Shown piece by piece: positions 42,603 to 50,535 of a stretch of DNA of 64,000 nt. Position numbers and translations under genes: made by a program. Under the pieces are notes generated by a model. The model saw only the letters and a program-made list of their open reading frames with translations, was not told where the DNA came from and ran no database searches. Numbering within the stretch: the first letter of the stretch is position 1; every line of letters starts with the position of its first letter. This stretch comes from Opitutaceae bacterium (GTDB lineage Bacteria > Verrucomicrobiota > Verrucomicrobiia > Opitutales > Opitutaceae): positions 1 to 64,000 of the forward strand of contig JAEUHC010000014.1 of the NCBI GenBank assembly GCA_016794785.1. Reading direction: 5' to 3'.

Positions 42603-44179
42603 GCGCCCGCCATGGCCTCCGCGACGTCGGGCATGGGCTCATCGCCGCAGAGGATGCGGTAGAACCTGTCGTGCTCCGCCTGGCTGGGCATCGCGCCGAG
42701 CTTCATGCCGGTCGCCCGGAAATTGCGGCCCGTGGCCTCGAATGAAAATCCCTTGAAGACCAAGTGCAGGTAGCGCTTGCCCTGCGTAATCTGGGACACG
42801 GCAGGCCGCTCAACTTGCCCGGCCCAGCGCTCGATGAGCGCGAAATACTCCTCCTGGGTCGCCGGCTCCTCCACGATGCCGAGCCCCGTGTATTTCGGCC
42901 GCGCGGCCACAGCCGCCGGGATTCCGCGCACAACAAAGTCCACCCCTGCGGAACTGAGCCAGGCAAGGCCGGCGCGCGCAAAAGGCACGAGGGCAAAGGT
43001 GTTCATGCTCTCCTCGCTGCCGATGACGCGGATGTTGGGATGCCCCCCGGCAAGTTTCCGCGACACCTCACCGAGATAGATCGCGCATTTGCCTCCGATC
43101 CAGCGTTCGGCGGGATGGGCGCGGATGACCAGCTTGAGGTGCGGCCGCGCCGCAAACCACCGCACGACTTGCGCAATCCACGGCTGCTGTCCGGCGAAGA
43201 TCGTCTCGCAGCCAAGCGTGGAGCTGTCGCCGATGACGTTGGTCGCAAGCACAAACACCGGTTCCGCGCCTTCGAGAAACGCCCGCAAGTCCGGCGGCAA
43301 CGCCTGCGCCAGCGTGTCGCGCTGGATGCGGTGGAAATTGGCGAGCCATTCGCCGTCGTGCTTCTCGCCATCGAGAAATTTCAGGTAGGCGTTCACCTCG
43401 CGCTCCTTCTCCGCATTCCATGGGCCCAACGAGCGCATCCAGCCAGCCACATTGTAAGCCATCGCCGGGGCGTCGCGATTGTAGATCAGGTGGCCCGGGC
43501 GCCAGGCCCAGCCTTCGAGGCACACCGTGAGCACGCCGCGACGGCGAGCCACATGCAACAGACCCGGCGACTCCGCGATGAGACCGCTGTAGCAGACCAA
43601 ACGCGCAAAGGACCGCCGGGCGAGCAGACCGTCGAGCGCCTCGCCCATCGCCACAATCTCATCGGCGCGCGCCGCGACCCGCGGGCCGTGGGCGACGGGA
43701 TCGGCCGAGATGTCGCATTCCTCCAGATGCAGGTCGTAGGCGACGTTGGTCGGAGCCAGGCGCTGCGCGAGGGCACGGAGCCCATCATCGGCGCAGTTGA
43801 CCCGCGGCTCCGTTTCCAAGTCGATCAGCTCCACGCCGGGCAGGTCCGGCACCCGGGCCCAGAAGTTAATCGCGCGAGGCTCCGGATAGAGCCGGCGGAT
43901 CTGGCTGCCGCGAAACAGCAGCGTGGTTTCCCAACCCAGCGTCCGCAGCACCGCGGCGGCGTAGGCCGCCCACTCGATCCACGAGAGGCTGCGCAGCGCC
44001 GTAATCGCGATGCGGCCCCGCGCGGGCGGAAGCGACCGGCTCGCGAGCGCCGCAAGCCAACTGTCGATGGCCTGGTAGGCGAACACCGGATCGGCGGCCG
44101 GGCGGCCAGCCCACAGCGACTGCTGCGCCTGGAGGGCGTTGCGTGTGTGGCGGAGGAGTTTGCCGGGCGTGAGGGCCAA
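42599..44179 (-). CDS. Capsule-polysaccharide-synthesis-like glycosyltransferase
   Basis: 526 residues. C-terminal part resembles the capsule_synth (KpsC/KpsS-like, GT-B) group: VLATNVIGDSSTLG, VIRAHPAERWIGG, IRVIGSEESMNTF and SSAGVDFVVRGIPAAVAA. The N-terminal 230 residues have a GT-B-like alpha/beta pattern (TTLLFRGSQIRRL, ARLVCYSGLIAESPGLLH). This branch transfers acidic sugars such as Kdo; with neuB and neuA immediately upstream, transfer of a nonulosonate is a reasonable idea. ATG 44179, 13 nt after the NeuB gene. Confidence 0.75.
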   Translation of the reverse strand: MALTPGKLLRHTRNALQAQQSLWAGRPAADPVFAYQAIDSWLAALASRSLPPARGRIAITALRSLSWIEWAAYAAAVLRTLGWETTLLFRGSQIRRLYPEPRAINFWARVPDLPGVELIDLETEPRVNCADDGLRALAQRLAPTNVAYDLHLEECDISADPVAHGPRVAARADEIVAMGEALDGLLARRSFARLVCYSGLIAESPGLLHVARRRGVLTVCLEGWAWRPGHLIYNRDAPAMAYNVAGWMRSLGPWNAEKEREVNAYLKFLDGEKHDGEWLANFHRIQRDTLAQALPPDLRAFLEGAEPVFVLATNVIGDSSTLGCETIFAGQQPWIAQVVRWFAARPHLKLVIRAHPAERWIGGKCAIYLGEVSRKLAGGHPNIRVIGSEESMNTFALVPFARAGLAWLSSAGVDFVVRGIPAAVAARPKYTGLGIVEEPATQEEYFALIERWAGQVERPAVSQITQGKRYLHLVFKGFSFEATGRNFRATGMKLGAMPSQAEHDRFYRILCGDEPMPDVAEAMAGA

Positions 44180-44192
44180 AGGATGGGCTCCC

Positions 44193-45683
44193 TTACCACA
44201 TCGAAAGGATCGTCTTGCGCTGCATCGGGTCGAGCGCGGCGATTTTCGGATCCTCGTAATAGGAGTCGCCGACGACGTGCGTGGTCGAGACCTCCTCGAA
44301 GATGCAGCCGTTCACCGTGCCGAAGCTGTGCCAGCTCCCGCGCTCGACCAGCAGGAGGCCGCCGCGCTCCACGGGGTGGGCGACACCGTTCAGGTTCACC
44401 TCAAGATCGCCGTGCAGGAGCTGGAAGGTCTCCTCCTTCCTCATGTGCCGGTGCATCGGGTGCCGCTGGCCGGGCAGGAGGATAATGAGTTTCTTGCAGT
44501 ATTCGCGGTTGATCAGGTTGACGATCAGCGCGCCGTGCGCGCGGAAGTGCTCCGCGCCGTAGTGGTGCGACATCTCGATGGTGAACTTGTCGCCAATCGC
44601 GATCTGCGCCTCGTGCAGCATGCCCTTGGCCTGGTGGATCAGGCTGCGGAGCTGGTTGGCGAGCGTGCGCGCGCGGCGCTCCGTGACGGGGGCATTGGCC
44701 GCGATCGGGGCGGAGGCGACCATCGAATCCTGATATTCGGAAGAGGTTGTCTGACCATCGGCGCAGGGCATCGCGAAGAAGACCTTGTCGCGCGTCAGCG
44801 TCTCGCCCGCGGCGACCGCGTCGCGCGCAAAAGTCCCGCGCCGCAGCGAGAGCAGCGAATCCACCTCTTCCTGCGCGATGACCTTGGTGCCGTCGGCCGC
44901 TCCGCCGATCTCGGCGGCCAGCAGCGCGGCCTCGACCCAGCGCGCGGTCTGCGCGGGGTCCATCGAGTAGGCGTTGAGCTTGATCGTGTCGGTCGCGACA
45001 CCCACGTGGCGCTCGAGGATCTTTGCGCCTTTGGCGACCGCGACCTTCACCACGTCGAGGTTCTCGGGCGCCTCGTGGCCGGAGTAGCCGATGTCGAGCC
45101 AGTGGTAGCGGCGCTTCATGGTGTCCATGAAGTTGAGCTGCACGCCCCGATTCTGCGTCGGGTAGATCCCGACGCAGTGCAGCAGCGAAAAATCCCGCAC
45201 GTGCCGGTGCATAAAAAAGTTCACCACCTGATCGATCTCGTCGAGGCGGAGGCCGCCCGTGGAGCAGATGACGGGCTTGCGCGCATCGACGATGCGCTGG
45301 AGCAGAGGCCAGTCATTGGCGCTGCAACTCGCGACCTTCACGATCTCGATGCCGTGGTTCACAATGTCATCGACCGACTCCTCGTCGAACGGCGTGCAGA
45401 TCGTGACGAGCCCGGCATCGCGGATCGCCTCGGTGAGCGTGGCGTAGTTTTCCTTGGTGAGTTCGGTGCTGAGGAAGCGCTTGATGTGCTTGTGCTCGCC
45501 GGTGCGGAAGGCCGGGTGGATGAAGGTGGCCAGGTTGCGATACTGGAGCTTCACCGCGGCGCGGATGCCGAACTGCCGCGCGATCTTGGCCATCTCGTCG
45601 ATGATGCGGCGGCCGTGGCGCACATCGCCCTGATGGTTGTTGGCCAGCTCGAAGATGAAAAGCGGGGAGAGACGGGGCTTCAT
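44193..45683 (-). CDS. neuB: Nonulosonate synthase (NeuB family) with C-terminal SAF and cupin
   Basis: 496 residues. The NeuB barrel covers residues 1-280: FIFELANNHQGD, AVKLQYRNLATF, ICTPFDEESVDDI, VICSTGGLRLDEID, GYSGHEAPENLD and LERHVGVATDTIK. An SAF-like domain follows (LLSLRRGTFARDAVAAGETL). The last 120 residues are a cupin (HPMHRHMRKEETFQLLHGD, GGLLLVERGSWHSFGTV). The enzyme condenses PEP with a hexosamine or a phosphorylated sugar to make a 9-carbon sugar. A fused cupin is uncommon. ATG 45683 overlaps the NeuA gene stop. Confidence 0.87.
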   Translation of the reverse strand: MKPRLSPLFIFELANNHQGDVRHGRRIIDEMAKIARQFGIRAAVKLQYRNLATFIHPAFRTGEHKHIKRFLSTELTKENYATLTEAIRDAGLVTICTPFDEESVDDIVNHGIEIVKVASCSANDWPLLQRIVDARKPVICSTGGLRLDEIDQVVNFFMHRHVRDFSLLHCVGIYPTQNRGVQLNFMDTMKRRYHWLDIGYSGHEAPENLDVVKVAVAKGAKILERHVGVATDTIKLNAYSMDPAQTARWVEAALLAAEIGGAADGTKVIAQEEVDSLLSLRRGTFARDAVAAGETLTRDKVFFAMPCADGQTTSSEYQDSMVASAPIAANAPVTERRARTLANQLRSLIHQAKGMLHEAQIAIGDKFTIEMSHHYGAEHFRAHGALIVNLINREYCKKLIILLPGQRHPMHRHMRKEETFQLLHGDLEVNLNGVAHPVERGGLLLVERGSWHSFGTVNGCIFEEVSTTHVVGDSYYEDPKIAALDPMQRKTILSMW

Positions 45684-46735
45684 GGGCGGATGGGCGGCGA
45701 ATCGGAAACGCGATCAAGCCCGGCGAGTGCCGCGAGGCTGAGCATGCGATCATCAATGTAGTAGTCGGCGGCGGGCTTGCCGAGGCGCAACTCATGGTGC
45801 GCGACACCCCAGTCGCGCATCTGGCGGCGCGTGAGCTCGGCCCAGTCGATCCCGGTCATAGAGCCCCGGGCGGTGAAGAGCACGATGCGGTTGCCGGCGG
45901 CGTGGAGGCGGTTGAGGCGGCCGATGTTCTCCACCATCGGACCGGCGAGGGTGTAGTCGTGATTCGGCACGAGGGTCGCGAGCACGCCGTCGATGTCACA
46001 GCAGAAGGTCTTGCCTGTCGGGACGCCTTCGCGCCAGGCAAAGTCGGCCTCAGCCGCGGCCAGCTGGCCGGGCGTGTCGATGTCGTGGAATTCCTCGAGC
46101 AGAATCGATCCGATGGTCGCGCCGGCGATGGAGTTCTTTTCGAGAATCGTGCGCGAGCGGATGATGTCGATGGAGGCGTTCTGGAGAAACGCAGCGGGCA
46201 GCGTCTGCCGCGGGCGGCTATGGGCTTCGGGAATGTCCGTCGTGACGACGGGCGTGAGTTCGCCGGTGGCGGAGCGGAACCACATTTTGAACGGCGGCTC
46301 CGGCGCCGGGACGACGGAGCGCACCGAATCCCACTCGGGATGCGCGTGAAGCCGATCAATCGCAGCCGTGATGTCGGCGACGCGGCGGTTGGGGTGCGTC
46401 GGGCGGAGATGCACGCAGAGCTCGGGCGCTCGGCCTTCTTTCTCCACGAGCCAGCGCAGCGCGTGCTGGAACACCTCAAGATCCGTCGAGGCATCGCCGG
46501 AGATTCCAGCCGGCCGGAGAAACGGCACCTCGGCGCCGAAGCGGCGCGCGATTTCCGCGTAGGCCTCGCTGTCCGTGCTCACGATCACGCGGGTGATGGC
46601 GGGACAGGCCCGCGCCTGCTCGATGGAGTGCGCGAGGAGCGGCTTGCCGGCGAAGGGCTGGACGTTCTTGTGGGGAATGCTCTTCGAGCCCGAGCGGGCC
46701 GGGATCAGCGCGAGGATCTCGGCGGAGTAAACCAT
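45680..46735 (-). CDS. neuA: CMP-nonulosonate cytidylyltransferase with C-terminal HAD domain
   Basis: 351 residues. Residues 1-230 are NeuA-like: IPARSGSKSIPHKNVQPFAGKPLL, STDSEAYAEIARRFGAEVPF, LRPTHPNRR. A HAD phosphatase-like domain begins near residue 243 with DIDGVLATLVP, then FTARGSMTGIDW and YYIDDRM, so the DxDGx nucleophile is intact. Cytidylylates the product of NeuB. A HAD partner may remove a 9-phosphate if the synthase is a 9-phosphate type, as in KDN pathways; vertebrate CMAS also has a HAD tail. ATG 46735; 3-nt gap from the epimerase gene. Confidence 0.85.
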   Translation of the reverse strand: MVYSAEILALIPARSGSKSIPHKNVQPFAGKPLLAHSIEQARACPAITRVIVSTDSEAYAEIARRFGAEVPFLRPAGISGDASTDLEVFQHALRWLVEKEGRAPELCVHLRPTHPNRRVADITAAIDRLHAHPEWDSVRSVVPAPEPPFKMWFRSATGELTPVVTTDIPEAHSRPRQTLPAAFLQNASIDIIRSRTILEKNSIAGATIGSILLEEFHDIDTPGQLAAAEADFAWREGVPTGKTFCCDIDGVLATLVPNHDYTLAGPMVENIGRLNRLHAAGNRIVLFTARGSMTGIDWAELTRRQMRDWGVAHHELRLGKPAADYYIDDRMLSLAALAGLDRVSDSPPIRP

Positions 46736-46738
46736 GGA

Positions 46739-47785
46739 TCAGAGGGCGACGCCGGCCACCGGCGCGATTTGGCGGCGATACCACTGGTAGGTCTGCCCCA
46801 GTCCGGCGCGCAGGGAGGTCTGCAACTCGTAGCCGATGGCCGCGCGCGCGGCGGAGATATCGGCGAGGGAATGCCGGACATCACCCGCCCGTTCGGGCTG
46901 GCGCAACGGCTCCACGCCCGCCGCCGCGGGAAAGTCACGCCCCACCAGCTCGCGCATCGCGGCGAAGAGCGCGTTGAGGGTTGTGCGCTCGCCGCAGGCG
47001 ATGTTGAGCAGGGACGCCTCGCGAGGATCCGGCGCGGCGGCCGCGAGGAGGTTGGCGGCGACGACGTTGTCGATGTAGCTGAAGTCGCGGCTCGTCTCGC
47101 CATCTCCGTTGATCGTGATCGGCCGGCCTTCGATGAGGTCAGTGAACCAGCGCGGGATCACGGCGGCGTAGGCGCCGTTCGGATTCTGCCGCGGGCCGAA
47201 GACATTAAAGTAACGCAGGCCGAAAATCGACAGGCCGTAGGTGCGTGCGAAGACACCCGCGTAGAGTTCCGTGATGCGCTTGGTGGCGGCGTAGGGCGAG
47301 AGGAGCTGGCCGATGGCGCCCTCGATCTTGGGCAGACCGGGATGATCCCCGTAAACGCAGCTGCTGGAGGCGAAGACGAGGCGGGGGATCTTCGCGTCGC
47401 GCACGGCGAGCAGCACATTCAGGAAGCCGTCGACATTGCTCTGGTGCGATCGCAACGGATCGGCGATCGAGCGGGGCACGGAGCCGAGCGCGGCTTGGTG
47501 CAGGACAACGTCGACGCCCCGGCACGCAGCCTGGCAATCCTCAATCCGGCGCGTGTCGCCCTCGTGGAAGGTGAACCGTGCCCACTGGGCGGACGACACG
47601 GCCTCGCGCACGCCGTCGAGGTTGTGGCGGAAGCCGTTGGAGAAATTGTCGAGGCCCACGACCCGCTGATCGAGCAGCAGCAGTTTCTCGAGCAGGTTGG
47701 ACCCAATGAACCCCGCCACGCCCGTGACCAGCCAAGTGCGCGGTTGGGCCCGGAGCTTTTGTTGGAGGTCGGCGTAACGGCTCAT
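46739..47785 (-). CDS. UDP-N-acetylglucosamine 4-epimerase-like (WbpP/TviC) SDR
   Basis: 348 residues. The motif TWLVTGVAGFIGSNLLEKLL starts near residue 17, with SSSCVYGDHPGLPK, YAATKRITELYAG (Tyr-x3-Lys) and YFNVFGPRQNPNGAYAAVIP, a stretch characteristic of the WbpP-type epimerases that act on N-acetylated UDP-hexoses. ATG 47785. It is the first gene of the long minus-strand cluster, divergent from the Gfo/Idh/MocA gene. Could also be partner of the dehydrogenase at 18544, giving a UDP-GalNAcA-type sugar. Confidence 0.85.
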   Translation of the reverse strand: MSRYADLQQKLRAQPRTWLVTGVAGFIGSNLLEKLLLLDQRVVGLDNFSNGFRHNLDGVREAVSSAQWARFTFHEGDTRRIEDCQAACRGVDVVLHQAALGSVPRSIADPLRSHQSNVDGFLNVLLAVRDAKIPRLVFASSSCVYGDHPGLPKIEGAIGQLLSPYAATKRITELYAGVFARTYGLSIFGLRYFNVFGPRQNPNGAYAAVIPRWFTDLIEGRPITINGDGETSRDFSYIDNVVAANLLAAAAPDPREASLLNIACGERTTLNALFAAMRELVGRDFPAAAGVEPLRQPERAGDVRHSLADISAARAAIGYELQTSLRAGLGQTYQWYRRQIAPVAGVAL

Positions 47786-47848
47786 GCGTGGTCTATGGCG
47801 AGTGGAAACGCACAGGTTTCCGGGAAGAACGCCGCTGCGTCGAACAAA

Positions 47849-47878
47849 TCCTTTGGCCGCCATCACCGTCCTTTGGCC
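47849..47878. promoter_or_regulatory. Direct repeat TCCTTTGGCC x2 in divergent gap
   Basis: TCCTTTGGCC at 47849-47858 and 47869-47878, a 20-bp period (two helical turns), in the 136-bp gap between the divergent epimerase and Gfo/Idh/MocA genes. Could bind a regulator of both transcripts; no promoter elements are clear. Confidence 0.35.
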
Positions 47879-47921
47879 AAGAGATCGACACCGCTGTGGC
47901 AGCCGGTCCATTCTGCCGGCC

Positions 47922-48989
47922 ATGCCCATGCCCGCACCCACCGGATTCTACCGCGATCGTCAGCTCATCCGCTGGGGCATCATCGGCTGCGGCGATGTCA
48001 CGGAGGTGAAGAGCGGCCCCGCGTTTCAGCAGGCCAGCGGCTCGCAGCTCATCGCCGTCATGCGCCGCGATGCGGCCAGGGCCGCCGACTATGCGCGCCG
48101 CCACCGCGTGCCGCGGTGGTATGCCGACGCCGCGCAGCTCGTCGCCGATCCCGAGGTGGACGCCATCTATGTCGCGACGCCGCCCAACGCGCATGTTGAT
48201 GGCGCGCTCCTGGCCGCCGCGGCGGGCAAGCCGACCTACGTCGAAAAACCGATGGCGCGCCACACGCCCGAGTGCGACCGCATGATCGCGGCGTTTGCCG
48301 CGGCCCGTGTCCCGCTTTTCGTCGCCTACTACCGGCGCCTGCTGCCGCGCTTCACGCTGGTGAAGGACCTGCTCGATCGGGGCGAGATTGGCGTCGTCAC
48401 CGCGATCAGCTACGCGCAGGCCGAGCCCTTTCACCAAAAGGACGCCGGCTGGCGCATTGACGCCGCCAGCGCAGGCGGCGGGCATTTCCTCGACTTGGGT
48501 TCGCACACGCTCGACCTGCTGGATCACCTTTTCGGGCCGCTCCGCGATATCGCCGGCACCGCGGCCAACTCTGCGTCGGCCTATGCGCCCGAGGACACCG
48601 TCGCGATGTCCTTTCGGACCGGCGGCGGCATCGTCGGCGGGGCCAGGTGGAATTTCGCCTCCGCCGTGCGCCGCGACGCGTTGCGCATCGAGGGCACGGC
48701 CGGCGTGATCGAGTTTCCGATCTTTGAAACCGGCCCGGTGCGGCTCGAAACCGCCGCCGGTGTGCAATCGATCGTGCGGGATCATCCGCCGCATGTGCAG
48801 CAGCCGCTCGTGCAATCCGTGGTGGATGATCTGCTCGGCCGGGGGGTGTGCCCGAGCACCGGGGAATCGGCCCGGCGCACGAGCGCGGTCATGGATGCTG
48901 TGCTGCACGATTACTACGGCGGCCGCGGGGATGAATTTTGGACGCGCGCGGCCGGGTGGCCGGGGCGACGCCGCGAGAGAAACGCTTGA
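47922..48989 (+). CDS. Gfo/Idh/MocA-family oxidoreductase
   Basis: 355 residues from ATG 47922 (MPMPAPTGFYRDRQLI); ATG 47928 is two codons later. The NAD-binding opening is RWGIIGCGDVTEVKSGPAFQ, then YVATPPNAHVDGALLAAAAGKPTYVEKPMARH with the family EKP motif. C-terminal half: GGGHFLDLGSHTLDLLDHLFGP with the conserved catalytic-type His pair. Oxidises or epimerises sugars and nucleotide sugars; members in glycan loci make 3-keto sugars. Divergent from the epimerase gene. Confidence 0.88.
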   Translation: MPMPAPTGFYRDRQLIRWGIIGCGDVTEVKSGPAFQQASGSQLIAVMRRDAARAADYARRHRVPRWYADAAQLVADPEVDAIYVATPPNAHVDGALLAAAAGKPTYVEKPMARHTPECDRMIAAFAAARVPLFVAYYRRLLPRFTLVKDLLDRGEIGVVTAISYAQAEPFHQKDAGWRIDAASAGGGHFLDLGSHTLDLLDHLFGPLRDIAGTAANSASAYAPEDTVAMSFRTGGGIVGGARWNFASAVRRDALRIEGTAGVIEFPIFETGPVRLETAAGVQSIVRDHPPHVQQPLVQSVVDDLLGRGVCPSTGESARRTSAVMDAVLHDYYGGRGDEFWTRAAGWPGRRRERNA

Positions 48990-49020
48990 GGCATCGACTG
49001 GTTCGCGCACCGTCGCGCTC

Positions 49021-50526
49021 GTGTCCCAGCGATCCGAACGCTCTGCCCCGACCCCACCGCTCCAGCGCCCGCTCGAGCAGTTCCGTGCCCCCGTGCGACG
49101 TCGGCCGCTGCCCGCCTTGGAGATGGCGGCGGTAGCGATTGTGGGTGTGCATCTGGCGTTTCTGCCCTGGGCCATCGGCGGGATGCCGGTGTGGGCGCAA
49201 ATCGTCAGCGCCGCGCTCGCCGCGGCCGGCTTCGGCGTCGCCTTGATCCCGCGCGCGGCCCGCGACGACACCGGCGTCGCCCTGCCGGCCCGTCAAGCGA
49301 TGTGGCCGCGGCTGATCGCATTTCCCGTTTTCTGGATCGGCCTGGCGCTGCTCGGCTACATCGCAGTGCAGGCGCTCAATCCGGCGTGGGTTTTCCGCAG
49401 CGACGCCGCCAACTTCTGGATGGAACGCATCCCGCACCGCGAGTGGCTGCCGGCCGGCGTGAGCGCACCCTTCGAGCGCTGGAACCCGTGGCGCTCGCTC
49501 CTCGTCTATGGCTCGGCGTGGCTGACGATCTGCACCGTGTGGGTGGCGTGCACGCGCCGTCGCAGCCTGCAGCTCCTGCTGATCGCCCTCGTCGCGAACG
49601 GCGTGCTGCTCGCAGCCTTCGGCGTGGTGCAAAAACTCTCCGGCACCGCCAAGATCTATTGGTCGCTGCCCTCGCCCAGCCTCTGGTTTTTCGCGAGTTT
49701 CGTCTACAAGAACCACGCCGCCGCCTACCTGAACCTCGCGCTCACGGCGGCCGCCGCCCTGGGGGCTTGGTATCACGTGCGCGGGCTCCGGCGGCACGAG
49801 AAGTCCAATCCCGCGGGGCTCTTCGCCTTCTTTGCCCTCGGCCTCGCGGTGGCCGTGCTCGCGAGTTACGCGCGCGGCGCGACCATTGTGATGCTCGTGC
49901 TGCTGGTCGGCTGCGCCGGCGTGCTCCTGTGGCACCGGCGGACCGTGCCGTCGGGCAGCCGCAACCCCGCCATCGCGCTCGCCCTGCTCGTGGTGTTCGG
50001 CGTTTTCCTGGTCACGGGTTTCCGCGCCCTGCGCTCGCGCGACGCGCTCGCCCATCTGCGCCAGGGCTTCACGCAGCAGGATCGGGCGCTCGAGGTCCGC
50101 GGCGTGGCGACCTCCGCGGCGCTCGAAATGCTGGCCGAGAATCGCGCGACCGGCGTGGGCGCGGGCGCCTTCCGCTACCTGTTCCCGATCCATCAGGCGA
50201 AACATCCCGAGCTGACCATGTCGCACGGCGAGCGCCGCCACTGGGAGCATGCGCACAACGACCTCGTGCAGTTGCCGATCGAGCTCGGCTTCGCGGGCGC
50301 CGCGCTTGGGCTGCTGGCGCTCGGCTGCGCGCTGCTCATGCTGAGCAGGAATCATTTTTGGGATCATCCGCTGGGGGCCTGCGGTGTGCTCGGGCTCGCG
50401 CTTTTGCTCGTCTACGCGTGGTGGGATTTCCCGTTTCAATGCCCGGCCATCCTGATCACGTGGTGCGCGCTCTGGCCGGTGCTGGTGCTTTGGGTGAAGT
50501 TCGAGGAGCAGTCCGCCGCCGGCTGA
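49021..50526 (+). CDS. O-antigen ligase-like membrane protein
   Basis: 501 residues with GTG start at 49021 (SQRSERSAPTPPLQRP). About eleven hydrophobic segments, and a large periplasmic loop (residues about 105-155). Near the C-terminus it has EHAHNDLVQLPIELGFAG, the HN-x-x-x-x-x-x-E-x-G stretch characteristic of the WaaL/O-Ag_lig family. It joins finished polymer to an acceptor, or polymerises. It runs 32 bp after the oxidoreductase gene, convergent with the dehydratase gene 9 bp away. Confidence 0.83.
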   Translation: MSQRSERSAPTPPLQRPLEQFRAPVRRRPLPALEMAAVAIVGVHLAFLPWAIGGMPVWAQIVSAALAAAGFGVALIPRAARDDTGVALPARQAMWPRLIAFPVFWIGLALLGYIAVQALNPAWVFRSDAANFWMERIPHREWLPAGVSAPFERWNPWRSLLVYGSAWLTICTVWVACTRRRSLQLLLIALVANGVLLAAFGVVQKLSGTAKIYWSLPSPSLWFFASFVYKNHAAAYLNLALTAAAALGAWYHVRGLRRHEKSNPAGLFAFFALGLAVAVLASYARGATIVMLVLLVGCAGVLLWHRRTVPSGSRNPAIALALLVVFGVFLVTGFRALRSRDALAHLRQGFTQQDRALEVRGVATSAALEMLAENRATGVGAGAFRYLFPIHQAKHPELTMSHGERRHWEHAHNDLVQLPIELGFAGAALGLLALGCALLMLSRNHFWDHPLGACGVLGLALLLVYAWWDFPFQCPAILITWCALWPVLVLWVKFEEQSAAG

Positions 50527-50535
50527 ACTCGCGCG

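Noticed and set aside
45794..48199. An 801-codon open frame on the plus strand, antisense to NeuA, the epimerase and beyond
   Set aside because: Arg/Gly/Ala/Asp-rich composition typical of high-GC shadow frames; the minus strand has clear NeuA and SDR motifs across the same bases.
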